Assembly: GCF_028737205.1 (NCBI RefSeq)
Contig: NZ_JAQZAL010000001.1
Location: 62,001 to 126,000, forward strand
Reading direction: 5' to 3'
Length of the DNA stretch: 64,000 bases
Source: Actinomycetospora lutea
GTDB lineage: Bacteria; Actinomycetota; Actinomycetes; Mycobacteriales; Pseudonocardiaceae
Position 1 is the stretch's first letter, and each line of letters begins with the position of its first letter. Both the position numbers and the translations under genes were made by a program. Shown in pieces: positions 41,437-49,782 of this stretch. The notes beneath the pieces were generated by a model, which was not told the origin of the DNA, did not search any database, and saw only the letters and a program-made list of their open reading frames with translations.

Positions 41437-42506
41437 TGCGCATCCTCGCCGCGGGCGACCACTTCGTCGCCCCCGACCTGTTCGAGTCCGCGCTGCGCGA
41501 CGAGCCGGACCTCCCCGGCGACCTCGAGGTCGTCCACCTCACCTCGGGGTGGCCCACCGAGCCCTTCGGTCCCGTCGGCACGGGCGACTCCGTGGTCGAC
41601 GAGGCCTCGGGCACCGAGGACGAGGTCATCGCCGCGCTCGAGGGCGCCCGGGTCTGCCTGACCCAGATGGCGCCGTTCACCGCGCGGGTCTTCGAGGCCC
41701 GCCCGGAGCTCGAGATGGTGGCGGTCTGCCGTGGCGGGCCGGTCAACGTCGACCTCGACGCGGCCGACCGCGCCGGGGTGGTCGTGGCCCAGGCGCCCGG
41801 CCGCAACGCCGCCGCGGCCGCCGAGTACGCGGTCGCGATGATCCTCGCCGCGGCCCGCCACGTCCCGTACGCCGACGCGGAGCTGCGCGACGGGCGCTGG
41901 CGCGGCGACCTCTACGCTTACGACCGCGCCGGTCTGGAGCTCGCCGGCGCCACCGCCGGGCTCGTCGGCTACGGCGCCATCGGGCGGATCGTGGCCCGGG
42001 TGCTGCGCGCGTTCGGCGCCGAGGTGCTCGTCGCCGACCCCTACACCGACCCGGCCACCGCCGAGACCGACGGCGTCCGGCTCGTCGCGCTCGACGAGCT
42101 GCTGCGCGCCAGCTCCGTGGTCAGCCTGCACGCCCGGCTGACCGACGAGACGAGCGGGCTGATCGGGGCGCGCGAGCTCGATCTCCTGCCCTCGGGTGCC
42201 GTGCTCGTCAACACCGCGCGCGGCGGGCTGATCGACCACGGTCCGCTGCCCGAGGCCCTGCGCTCCGGGCGCCTCGGGGCGCTCGCGCTCGACGTCTTCG
42301 ACGTCGAACCGCCGCCCGACGACTGGCCGCTGCGCGGCCTGCCCAACGTCGTCGCCACCCCCCACCTGGCCGGCGCCACCCGCCAGACCGCCCACCGTGC
42401 CGCCGCGATCGCGGCCGGGGAGGCCGGTCGCTACCTGCGCGGCGAGCCGCTCGCGCACCCCGCCAACGCGGCCGCCCGCCGCCTCACCGAGGAGGTCGTC
42501 TCATGA
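41436..42506 (+). CDS. D-2-hydroxyacid dehydrogenase family protein
   Basis: A 356-residue NAD-dependent dehydrogenase of the D-3-phosphoglycerate type: GYGAIGRIVARVLRAFGAEV binds NAD, VNTARGGLIDHGPL has the substrate Arg, and HLAGATRQTAHRAA has the catalytic His in place of the usual HIGG. Its role in this polyol cluster is uncertain; it may oxidise or reduce a 2-hydroxy or 2-keto acid made on a branch of the pathway. It overlaps the RpiB stop by one base and is coupled by ATGA to the following kinase. Confidence 0.88.
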   Translation: MRILAAGDHFVAPDLFESALRDEPDLPGDLEVVHLTSGWPTEPFGPVGTGDSVVDEASGTEDEVIAALEGARVCLTQMAPFTARVFEARPELEMVAVCRGGPVNVDLDAADRAGVVVAQAPGRNAAAAAEYAVAMILAAARHVPYADAELRDGRWRGDLYAYDRAGLELAGATAGLVGYGAIGRIVARVLRAFGAEVLVADPYTDPATAETDGVRLVALDELLRASSVVSLHARLTDETSGLIGARELDLLPSGAVLVNTARGGLIDHGPLPEALRSGRLGALALDVFDVEPPPDDWPLRGLPNVVATPHLAGATRQTAHRAAAIAAGEAGRYLRGEPLAHPANAAARRLTEEVVS

Positions 42507-44008
42507 TCGTCGGAGTGGACGTCGGGACGTCGATGACCAAGGCCGACGCCTACGACGAGCACGGCGGGAAGCTCGCGAGCGCCGAGCGCGCGTCGCGGCT
42601 CGAGCAGTACCCGGACGGGCGCGTCGAGCAGGACCTCGAGGACGTCGTCGCGTCGGTCGCCGACGTCGTCCGCCGGGTCGTCGCCGAGGCCGGCCGGCCG
42701 GTCCGGGCGCTGGCCCTGACCGGGCAGGGCGACGGGCTGTGGCTGCGTGACGCCGACGGCTTCGCGGTGCGCCCCCCGATCTCGTGGCTCGACGACCGGG
42801 GCGCCGACATCGTGCGCGGCTGGCAGGACGACGGCACCGTCGACGAGGTCTACCGGCGCACCGGGGTCGGGCTGTTCCCGGGCTGCCACGCCCCGCTGCT
42901 CGTGGCCCTCGGGCGCGACGAGCCGGAGTCGCTCGATCGGGCCGCCGTCGCCGGCTACTGCGTCGACGCGCTCGTGCAGCGCCTCACCGGCGTCGTCACC
43001 GTCGACGCGTCCGACGCCTCGCTGCCGTTCCTCGACGTCGCGACCCGGCAGTACGACGACGCGGCGATCGCGGCGTGCGGGGTCTCCGACCGTCGCCACC
43101 TGCTCGCCGAGCCCGCACCCGCGGGATCGGTGTTCGCCCTCGACCGTCGCGGCGCCGAGATCACCGGGCTGCCGGTGGGCACGCCCGTCACCGGCGGGCC
43201 GTTCGACCTGCCCGCCTGCGCGGTGGGCGCCGGTCTCTCGGCGCCCGGCGACGGGCTGCTGATCGTCGGCACCACGCTGGCCTGCGAGGTCTTCACCGAC
43301 AGCGTCGAGGTCGACGAGCTGCCCGAGCCGGCGGGCATGTGGCTGTGCACCCCCCAGCCGGACCAGTGGCTGCGGGCGATGCCGGCGATGGTCGGCACCG
43401 CGGGCCTCGACTGGCTGCTCGACTTCCTGGGCGTCGGCATCGACGCCCTCGGCGACCTGCTCGACGGCACCAGCCCCGGCGCCGGCGGCGTGTCGGCATT
43501 GCCGTTCCTGGCGGCCTCGGGGGAGCGTGCCCCGTTCGTCGACACCCGGGCCCGCGGCCAGATCGAGGGCGTCACGCTCTCCACCGGCCGGGGCGACGTG
43601 GTGCGCGCCGTCTGCGAGGGCATCGCCTACACCGCGCGGCACTGCTTCGAGCGGGCCTCGTCCTCGGCCGGTGTCGAGGGCCGGCTCGTGGCCTGCGGCG
43701 GCGGGGCGCGGTCGGGCCCGTGGGCGCAGATCTTCGCCGACGTGCTCGACCGGCCCCTCACCGTGCCCGACGACCCGGGCCTCGGGACGCGCGGCGCGGC
43801 CGTCACGGCGGCGCGGGCGCTGGGCGACGACCTCGACCCGAGCGCGTGGGCGGCCCCGTCGCGCACCGTGGAGCCCGGACCCCGGGCCCGCGTGGCCTAC
43901 GCGGACGGCTACCTGCGCTACCGGGCCCACGTCGACACCGCTCGCGGCTTCTGGGCCCGCCAGGCGCAGGGCTTCCGCCGCGACGACGTGCTCGCGACCC
44001 CCGCCTAG
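42503..44008 (+). CDS. FGGY-family carbohydrate kinase (second copy)
   Basis: A 501-residue kinase, distinct from the one at 34573 (about a quarter identical by eye). It starts MIVGVDVGTSMTKADAYDEH and has ALTGQGDGLWL, ISWLDDRGADI and the nucleotide motif LVACGGGARSGPWAQIFADV. It is similar in length and signature to erythritol, L-ribulose or glycerol kinases. It ends the five-gene coupled right arm. With an FGGY kinase in each arm and a DhaK-type kinase besides, the pathway has three phosphorylation steps or several alternative substrates. Confidence 0.9.
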   Translation: MIVGVDVGTSMTKADAYDEHGGKLASAERASRLEQYPDGRVEQDLEDVVASVADVVRRVVAEAGRPVRALALTGQGDGLWLRDADGFAVRPPISWLDDRGADIVRGWQDDGTVDEVYRRTGVGLFPGCHAPLLVALGRDEPESLDRAAVAGYCVDALVQRLTGVVTVDASDASLPFLDVATRQYDDAAIAACGVSDRRHLLAEPAPAGSVFALDRRGAEITGLPVGTPVTGGPFDLPACAVGAGLSAPGDGLLIVGTTLACEVFTDSVEVDELPEPAGMWLCTPQPDQWLRAMPAMVGTAGLDWLLDFLGVGIDALGDLLDGTSPGAGGVSALPFLAASGERAPFVDTRARGQIEGVTLSTGRGDVVRAVCEGIAYTARHCFERASSSAGVEGRLVACGGGARSGPWAQIFADVLDRPLTVPDDPGLGTRGAAVTAARALGDDLDPSAWAAPSRTVEPGPRARVAYADGYLRYRAHVDTARGFWARQAQGFRRDDVLATPA

Positions 44009-44059
44009 GTCGCTCGCGCGCGTGCCCGCCGTTCCCCCACGCGGGCACTTGATCGGTTG

Positions 44060-44077
44060 CCCACGGCCGACCGTGGG
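44060..44077 (+). promoter_or_regulatory. Hairpin over the ribosome-binding site of the sigma-factor gene
   Basis: CCCACGG-CCGA-CCGTGGG forms a perfect 7-bp stem with a four-base loop. The GGG of the right arm is part of the only purine-rich candidate ribosome-binding site (GGGAAG, 44075-44080) for the GTG at 44090. It could hide that site, or be an operator. Confidence 0.5.
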
Positions 44078-44089
44078 AAGCTCTCGACC

Positions 44090-44650
44090 GTGAGCGCGCC
44101 GGGCCGGGAGCCAGGCCTCGACGAGGAGGCCGATCGCTGGCTGGTGGGCCGGGCCCGGGGCGGCGACCGGGGCGCCTACGAGGAGCTGGTACGCCGCCAC
44201 CGCGACCGCATCTACCGGATCGCGCTGCGCATGCTGGGCAGCCCCGCCGACGCCGACGACGTCGCCCAGGAGGTCGTCATCCAGCTGTGGACGGCGATGT
44301 CGGGCTTCGCGGGGACCTCGGCGTTCACCACCTGGCTGTACCGGATCGTCGTCAACCGCTGCCTGAACCACCGCCGCGGCCAGCGATCCCACGACCAGCT
44401 CGCCGACGTCGATCACCCGCCGGTGGCCGGCCCGGAGAGCCGCGTGCTCGCGGGGGAGGAGCTGCAGGCCGGGCTGCGAGCGATCAGCAGGCTGCCCGAG
44501 GATCAACGGGTGTCGCTCGTGCTGGTGCAGCTCGAAGGTCTGTCGTACCGCGAGGCGGCGACGGTGACCAAGACCAACGAGGCCACCGTCCGCGGGCGCC
44601 TGGCCCGGGCCCGGGCCACCCTGATGTCCGAGATGAAGGACTGGACATGA
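44090..44650 (+). CDS. ECF-family RNA polymerase sigma factor
   Basis: A 186-residue sigma-70 factor with regions 2 and 4 only. Region 2 is YEELVRRHRDRIYRIALRML with DADDVAQEVVIQLW and FTTWLYRIVVNRCLNHRR; region 4 is LPEDQRVSLVLVQLEGLSYREAATV. Such factors are normally held by an anti-sigma factor encoded next to them. The next gene overlaps by ATGA and encodes a zinc-finger protein fused to an Asp23 domain, which fits that role. Its regulon is unknown; the Asp23 operon 8 kb away is a candidate. Confidence 0.93.
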   Translation: MSAPGREPGLDEEADRWLVGRARGGDRGAYEELVRRHRDRIYRIALRMLGSPADADDVAQEVVIQLWTAMSGFAGTSAFTTWLYRIVVNRCLNHRRGQRSHDQLADVDHPPVAGPESRVLAGEELQAGLRAISRLPEDQRVSLVLVQLEGLSYREAATVTKTNEATVRGRLARARATLMSEMKDWT

Positions 44651-45261
44651 CCGACGAGCGCACCCACGACGCGCGCACCGAGGGGCGCCTGCCCTGCGGT
44701 CGCGACACCGACGCGCTCGTCGCGCAGGTCGCCGACGGCTCGGCGGAGCCCCGGGACGCCCACCAGCGCGAGTGCCCCTACTGCCAGGCGGCGCTCGCCG
44801 AGTTCGACCGGCTCTGGGCGCCGGTGCGCGCCGTGGCGGACCACCGGCCCCGGGCCCCCGAGGGCCTGCTCGACGAGGCGCTGCGCCGGATCCGCGGGGT
44901 GGCCGCCGACCCGGAGTTCGGTACGATCTCCGACGTCCGGGGCCGGACGCGGATCAGCGCCCACGCGGTCGAGTCGCTGGCCCGGCACCTGGCGTCGGGG
45001 GTCCCGGGCGTGCGGGCGGCGCTGAGCAGGCTCGTGGCCGCCGGCGGCGGACCCGAGACGAGCCTCGTCGGCGGGCCGGAGGTCACGGCGGGCGTGGCGG
45101 GCTCGTCCACCGTCGTCTCGATCACGCTGGCCGCCGACCTGGGGGAGGACCTGGTCGCGCTGGGCGACCGCATCCGGGCCACCGTCGCCGACGGGATCCG
45201 CGCCTCGACCGGGCTCGAGCCGGTGGCGGTCCTCGTCCACGTCGACGACGTGCTGCTGTAG
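44647..45261 (+). CDS. Zinc-finger anti-sigma factor fused to an Asp23 domain
   Basis: A 204-residue protein. The N-terminus has a ZAS-type metal motif HxxxCxxC (H39, C43, C46 in HQRECPYCQAAL) as in cytoplasmic anti-sigma factors. From about residue 90 it becomes an Asp23/Gls24-type domain (RTRISAHAVESLARHLASGV, TVVSITLAADLGEDLVALGD, EPVAVLVHVDDVLL). No membrane helix is present, so it is a soluble regulator. The Asp23 part suggests that it senses or joins the Asp23 envelope-stress machinery. It is coupled by ATGA to its sigma factor. Confidence 0.82.
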   Translation: MTDERTHDARTEGRLPCGRDTDALVAQVADGSAEPRDAHQRECPYCQAALAEFDRLWAPVRAVADHRPRAPEGLLDEALRRIRGVAADPEFGTISDVRGRTRISAHAVESLARHLASGVPGVRAALSRLVAAGGGPETSLVGGPEVTAGVAGSSTVVSITLAADLGEDLVALGDRIRATVADGIRASTGLEPVAVLVHVDDVLL

Positions 45262-45770
45262 TCCTCGTGTGGACAGGGCCCTCTCATGCTCGACTAGGCC
45301 CGGGCGGGCGGCGGCGCGCGAGAGGGCTGCGGCTCACCGAGGCCGGCCGCCCCGCGCCGGAGGACGCCGTGCCGAGCGCGGCGGCGTCGCGGCCCTGCTC
45401 TGCCGCGTAGGGCGCCGGAGCGGGGGACCTCGGGAGACATGCCCGTAGGTGGGCGCTGGCCCGGGCGTGGCACTCGACCATGGGGACGGCGGCGGTCGCT
45501 GCGGCCGCCTTCTCGCGCGGTGCCCACGTCCTCCGCGGCCCGCTCGGGCTCGGCGTGGTCACGGCGGCGGTGCCCCTGGTCGGTCAGAAGGGTGGCGGGT
45601 CGGGGTCGGGGGGGCAGCGCGGTGCCGGCCGGGGTGTCGCCCGGACGATCACCGACCGCAGGTCAGGACCGGCGCGAGGCCGGCGTGTCGCGCCACCGAG
45701 GATGTGGCGATCCTGGCGTCACACGCCAGCGACGCCGCATCGCTCGCACCCCGGACACGCGCGTCCGCGC
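45262..45770. other. Intergenic region without recognisable gene
   Basis: About 510 bp between the anti-sigma gene and trmO. Open frames across it are Ala/Gly/Arg-rich with no family resemblance and no good start sites. An inverted repeat GCCCTCTC (45278-45285) with GAGAGGGC (45320-45327) lies 17 bp after the anti-sigma stop and could act in termination. I see nothing else. Confidence 0.6.
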
Positions 45771-46217
45771 TCACGACGTCGGGGTTGCTCGCGGGTTGTG
45801 GCACCGCGACCCGATCGGACCCAGCACCGGCTTGATGTCGACCACCGGCGTGCCGTCGACGGCCTCGAGGTCCGACACCCGCAGCGCGGTGCCGTCGACC
45901 CCCAGCACGCGGACCTGGTGCAGTCCGAGCGGGTTGGGGCGGTCGGGGGAGCGGGTCGAGAACACGCCGGTCTCGGGGAGCGTGGGGTCGTCGCGCGGGT
46001 GCACGCGCAGCACCGCGCGGTCCGCCCGGTCCAGCCAGGTGATCAGGAGCACCTCGTCGCCGACGGCCAGGTCGCCCAGCGCCGGGGCGAGGTCGGGGTC
46101 GAGGTGCACCACCGCGTCGGGGCCGCCCTCGTCGCCCTGGCGCGGCGCCGCGGAGCGGTCGACCAGCGGCGAGGACACGTGCCCCAGCACGCGCAGCACG
46201 GGAGAAGAGTCGGACAC
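45771..46217 (-). CDS. tRNA (t6A37) N6-methyltransferase TrmO family
   Basis: A 148-residue protein of the TrmO/YaeB beta-barrel family, which methylates t6A37 in tRNA using SAM. Diagnostic blocks are LRVLGHVSSPLVDR, GVFSTRSPDRPNPLGLHQVR and LEAVDGTPVVDIKPVLGP. The C-terminal extension of the E. coli protein is missing, as is usual in actinobacteria. The GTG at 46217 is the only reasonable start. It is divergent from the TetR gene, with a 34-bp gap. Confidence 0.88.
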   Translation of the reverse strand: MSDSSPVLRVLGHVSSPLVDRSAAPRQGDEGGPDAVVHLDPDLAPALGDLAVGDEVLLITWLDRADRAVLRVHPRDDPTLPETGVFSTRSPDRPNPLGLHQVRVLGVDGTALRVSDLEAVDGTPVVDIKPVLGPIGSRCHNPRATPTS

Positions 46218-46251
46218 GCGCCCACCGTAGGCCGCGCCGTACCCTTCGGCC

Positions 46252-46857
46252 GTGCCCCGCGTGACGTCCCCCCGCGCCGAGGCCACGGCCGCGACCCGGG
46301 CCGGGCTGGTGGAGGCGGCGACCGCGCTCTTCGCCGAGCGGGGGTTCGCCGAGACCTCCATCGACGACGTCGCCGCCGTCGCCGGGATGACCAAGGGCGC
46401 GGTCTACCACCACTTCGCCGGCAAGGCGGCCCTGTTCGAGGCCGTCTTCGACGCGCGCGAGACCGAGGTGCACGAGCGGCTGACCCAGGCGCTCGAGGAC
46501 GCCCCGGACCTCCTCACCGGCGCCCGCACGGCCCTGGCGACCTTCCTCGAGGCCTGCAGCGAGCCGCGCTACGGGCGGATCGTCTTCCGCGACGGGCCCC
46601 TGGCGCTCGGGTGGGAGCGCTGGCGGGAGTGCGAGCGCGACTACGCCTACGCGTTCATCGCCCGGGTGCTCGACGGGCTGGCACGCGAGGGCAGCCTCGT
46701 CCGCGCGCCCGGCGCGTCCTACCCGACGCTCGTGCTCGGCATGCTGTCCAGCGCGGGCCAGCTGCTCGGCCAGGCGCCGCCCGAGCAGCACCCGGCGCTG
46801 CGCGCGGAGCTGCTCGGCTTCTTCGACCAGGTGCTCACGGGGATGACCCGGACCTAG
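46252..46857 (+). CDS. TetR-family regulator
   Basis: A 201-residue TetR protein with helix-turn-helix at FAERGFAETSIDDVAAVAGM and TKGAVYHHFAGKAALFEAVF, and a C-terminal all-helical ligand domain (YRIVFRDGPLALGWERW-like, as in the acrR-type C-terminal family). It lies between divergent trmO and a convergent RsbW-like gene that overlaps its end by four bases. Target and ligand are unknown. Confidence 0.87.
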   Translation: MPRVTSPRAEATAATRAGLVEAATALFAERGFAETSIDDVAAVAGMTKGAVYHHFAGKAALFEAVFDARETEVHERLTQALEDAPDLLTGARTALATFLEACSEPRYGRIVFRDGPLALGWERWRECERDYAYAFIARVLDGLAREGSLVRAPGASYPTLVLGMLSSAGQLLGQAPPEQHPALRAELLGFFDQVLTGMTRT

Positions 46858-47273
46858 GGTGCGGGCTCCCGGTGCTGGCGCAGTGCCACGGTGGTACCGC
46901 CCGCGGTGTGCCGGATCGCGACGCTGTCCACGCTGCGGTGCATGAGCACGAAGCCGCGCCCGCGACGCGCGTGCGAGCCCGGCGCGGCCGGCGTCGAGCC
47001 CTCGGACCACCGCCCGTGGTCGGTGACCCGCACGTTCACGGCGTCCTTCTCGCACCAGAGCGTGAGCTCCACGGTGCCCTCGGTGTGGTCGTCGGGGTAG
47101 GCGTGCTCGCAGGCGTTCTCGACGGCCTCGGAGACCGCGGTCAGCACGCGCTCGCGGGCCTCCTGGTCGATGTCGAGCCCGGCGAGCCAGCTCCTCGCCT
47201 CGTGTCGCATCCTCTGGGCCTCGTCGGCCCGGGCGGGGTGCACCGCCCGGGCGAACTCCACTGCGTCCGTCAT
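46854..47273 (-). CDS. RsbW-like anti-sigma factor / serine kinase
   Basis: A 139-residue GHKL ATPase of the RsbW/SpoIIAB type. The N box is SEAVENACEHAYP, the G1 box is VTDHGRW, and the G2-like loop is RGRGFVLMHRSVDSV. Such proteins bind a sigma-B/F-type factor or phosphorylate an anti-anti-sigma factor. No STAS partner or sigma factor is adjacent, so it is an orphan here. The start is ATG 47273 with GGAAGAG before it. Three GGGTGAAC repeats lie in the upstream region. Confidence 0.85.
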   Translation of the reverse strand: MTDAVEFARAVHPARADEAQRMRHEARSWLAGLDIDQEARERVLTAVSEAVENACEHAYPDDHTEGTVELTLWCEKDAVNVRVTDHGRWSEGSTPAAPGSHARRGRGFVLMHRSVDSVAIRHTAGGTTVALRQHREPAP

Positions 47274-47400
47274 CTCTTCCCCGTCCCCCGCCCCGGTTCC
47301 TCGCGTGCTGGTCGTCCCGTCGTGCGGCCCTCCGGCCACCGGCCGGTCACGGCCCGGCACCGCATGCCCACCGTGCGCGTCCGGCACCGGAGAGGTCGAC

Positions 47401-47509
47401 CACCAACGACGCGAACGGTTCGTCCCGCGCGATCGGCGGGTGAACGGTTGGTGACCCCGCGCGGACCCCGTCCGAGCGGGTGAACGACAGGCGTGGCATC
47501 CGGGTGAAC
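47401..47509. promoter_or_regulatory. Repeats in the region upstream of the RsbW-like gene
   Basis: GGGTGAAC occurs at 47438, 47478 and 47502. A perfect inverted repeat CACCAAC (47401-47407) with GTTGGTG (47447-47453) spans the first copy, and GAACGGTT is repeated at 47412 and 47442. The region lies between the convergent-tail acyl-CoA dehydrogenase gene and the RsbW-like gene. No gene is seen in this 257-bp stretch. Confidence 0.35.
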
Positions 47510-47530
47510 CAGATCTGCCCCGGACGGTCC

Positions 47531-48754
47531 TCAGGTCAGGAGCGCGTCGGAGATGATCTTCCGCTGGATCTCCGAGGTGCCCTCGAAGATGGTCGTGAGG
47601 CGGGCGTCGCGCCAGTAGCGCTCGACCGAGTGCTCGGTGGTGTAGCCGTTGCCGCCGAAGATCTGCAGCGCGTCGCTCGTGACCCGCTCCGCGGTCTCCG
47701 AGGCGAACAGCTTGGCCGACGACGCCGCGACGTCGCCGCCGGGCGCGCCCTCGTCGAGCAGCCACGCCGCGTGCCACCACAGCGCGCGGGCGGCGTCGAC
47801 GGCGGCGGCCATGTCGGCGAGCTTGTGGCGCAGGGCCTGCTGGTCGGCGATCGGGTGACCGAACTGCTCGCGCCGGCGGCTGTAGGCCACCGCGTCCTCG
47901 AGCGCCCCGCGGGCCAGCCCGACGGCGCGCGCGGCGGTCTGGACCCGCGCGGTGCCCAGCCAGCGCAGGCTGTCCTTGAAACCCTGGCCCTCGGCCTGCC
48001 CGGTGTCCTGCAGCGCGTCGGCGGGCAGGTGCAGGCCCTCGAGCGTCAGCTCCCAGGTCGTCAGGCCGAAGTAGCCGATCTTGTCGATGGGCGTGCCGGT
48101 GACGCCGTCCGGGAAGGTCCCGCGCTCCTTGGTGACCCCGAAGAGCTCGAGGCCGTCGGAGCGGCTCTCGCCCTCGCCCGGCGGGCGGGTGCGGGCCAGG
48201 AGGTGCAGGAAGTCCGCGGAGAGCGCGTGGCCGACCCAGCGCTTGGTCCCCTCCACGACCCAGCCGCCGTCCTCGGAACGGCGCGCCGTGCACTCGACGC
48301 CCGCGAGGTCGGACCCGGCGTGCGGCTCGGAGAACGCGATCGCCCCGATCCACCGGCCCGCGGCGCTCGCCCGGAGCAGCTCCGCGCGCCGTGCGGGGTC
48401 CGGCGAGGCGCAGCCGGTGCCGTTGCCGCGGGCGATGATGCTGCCGACGCTCATCCAGGCGCGGGCGAGCTCCTCGGAGACGAGGCAGTACTCGAACACC
48501 CCGAGCCCCTGCCCGCCGTGCTCGGCGTCGACGAGCAGCCCGAAGAAGCCCAGGTCGCCGAGCCGGTCGAGCAGCGGGGCGGGGATGTCCTCGCGGCGCG
48601 GGTCGAGCTCGTCGGCGACCGGCAGGACCTCCTCCATCGCGAAGGCCCGCGCGGTCTCCTGCAGGGCCCGGCGCTCGGGGGTCAGGGCCAGCGCGTCGAC
48701 CGGGGCGGCGGTGGTGACCTCGCCCAGCCCGCGGCGCTTCCAGGTGTCGGTCAC
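47531..48754 (-). CDS. Acyl-CoA dehydrogenase (conventional)
   Basis: A 407-residue acyl-CoA dehydrogenase with all usual blocks: AIAFSEPHAGSDLAGVE for FAD and substrate, VGLARGALEDAVAYSRRREQFG, QIFGGNGYTTEHSVERYWRDAR, and a standard catalytic Glu, E391, in IFEGTSEIQRKI. It contrasts with the two Asp-base relatives at 13.8-17 kb. The GTG start overlaps the stop of the SDR gene (GTGA), so the two probably act in the same short pathway of acyl or acyl-CoA oxidation. Confidence 0.9.
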   Translation of the reverse strand: MTDTWKRRGLGEVTTAAPVDALALTPERRALQETARAFAMEEVLPVADELDPRREDIPAPLLDRLGDLGFFGLLVDAEHGGQGLGVFEYCLVSEELARAWMSVGSIIARGNGTGCASPDPARRAELLRASAAGRWIGAIAFSEPHAGSDLAGVECTARRSEDGGWVVEGTKRWVGHALSADFLHLLARTRPPGEGESRSDGLELFGVTKERGTFPDGVTGTPIDKIGYFGLTTWELTLEGLHLPADALQDTGQAEGQGFKDSLRWLGTARVQTAARAVGLARGALEDAVAYSRRREQFGHPIADQQALRHKLADMAAAVDAARALWWHAAWLLDEGAPGGDVAASSAKLFASETAERVTSDALQIFGGNGYTTEHSVERYWRDARLTTIFEGTSEIQRKIISDALLT

Positions 48755-49722
48755 GCCGGGCCTCCGGTCGCGTCCACGCACAGCGTCCAGAGCGCGGCGC
48801 GCGCCGGGGCCGTCTCGGCGCCCCGGGGCAGCCAGTGGGTGGGTCGGGGGGCGCGGTCGTGCCAGAACACCCCGGTGCTGTGGCCGGCCTCGGCGGCGGC
48901 CTGCAGCCACACGGCGGTGTCGGCGCCCTGCTCGTCGGTGCGCAGCAGGGGAGCGGTGACGCGGCGGAACGCCGGCATCGAGCTCGCGACGCCGGGGGTG
49001 TCGGCCCAGCCGGGGTGCATGCTGTGGACGACGATGCCGTCGCCCGCGAGGTCGTCGGCGAGCAGCTCGGCGAGCACCACCTGCATGCGCTTGGTCCGCG
49101 CGTAGGCCGCGCCGCCGGAGTACGTCCCGGTGCGGAACTCGGGGTCCTCGGTGGGCAGCGACGCGGTGTACATGCCGCCCGACGAGACGAACACGACCCG
49201 CGACGGGGAGGTCGGCGAGGCGCCGGCCCGCAGCACCGGGCGCAGCTCGCGGGTCAGCAGGAACGGCCCGAGCACGTGCGTGGCCAGCGCCAGCTCGTGG
49301 CCCTCGGCGGTCTCCGTGCGCTCGGGCGGCATGACTCCGGCGTTGTGCACGAGGCCGTGCACCGCCGCCTCCCGGGCGCGGACCTCCGCGGCGTAGCGGC
49401 GGACGTCGGCCAGCGAGGACACGTCGCACTCGGCGACGTCGACGGTCGCGTCCGGGTGCTCGGCGCGCAGGGCGGCGGCCGCCTGCTCGCCCCGGCCGCG
49501 GTCGCGCACGACGAGCTCGACCCGCGCGCCGAGCGCTGCGAGCCCCCGCGCGGTGGCCGCGCCGAGCCCGCCGGACGCACCGGTCACGAGGACCGTGCGG
49601 CCGTCCAGGCTCCCGGCCCGCAGCGTGTCCCAGCCGGCACGCCGCGCGGCGTACCCCAATCGGGAGTAACCGGGAACGACCAGACGGTCGAGCGCGGCGT
49701 CGACCAGGCGGGGAAGCTGCAC
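48751..49722 (-). CDS. Short-chain dehydrogenase/reductase
   Basis: A 323-residue classical SDR of the WW-domain/retinol-dehydrogenase type: TVLVTGASGGLGAATARGLA binds NAD(P), VHNAGVMPPE is the NAG motif, VFVSSGGMY supplies the Ser, and YARTKRMQVVLAELLADDL has the Tyr-X3-Lys pair (Y-A-R-T-K). It ends with a short substrate loop HPGWADTPGV. It is coupled to the acyl-CoA dehydrogenase gene downstream. The substrate is unknown. Confidence 0.9.
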   Translation of the reverse strand: MQLPRLVDAALDRLVVPGYSRLGYAARRAGWDTLRAGSLDGRTVLVTGASGGLGAATARGLAALGARVELVVRDRGRGEQAAAALRAEHPDATVDVAECDVSSLADVRRYAAEVRAREAAVHGLVHNAGVMPPERTETAEGHELALATHVLGPFLLTRELRPVLRAGASPTSPSRVVFVSSGGMYTASLPTEDPEFRTGTYSGGAAYARTKRMQVVLAELLADDLAGDGIVVHSMHPGWADTPGVASSMPAFRRVTAPLLRTDEQGADTAVWLQAAAEAGHSTGVFWHDRAPRPTHWLPRGAETAPARAALWTLCVDATGGPA

Positions 49723-49782
49723 GGGCGCAGGCTACGCAGGACCGCCGCTGCGGGCTCTCCGGACGCACCGGACACTGATGGC

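Noticed and set aside
45284-45835. Several open frames after the anti-sigma gene, including one beginning MGTAAVAAAAFSRG
   Set aside because: Low-complexity Ala/Gly/Arg composition, weak starts and no recognisable domain; more likely non-coding.
47412-47422. A second LexA-like site CGAAC-G-GTTCG
   Set aside because: The half-sites are one base apart, not four, so it does not fit the SOS box.
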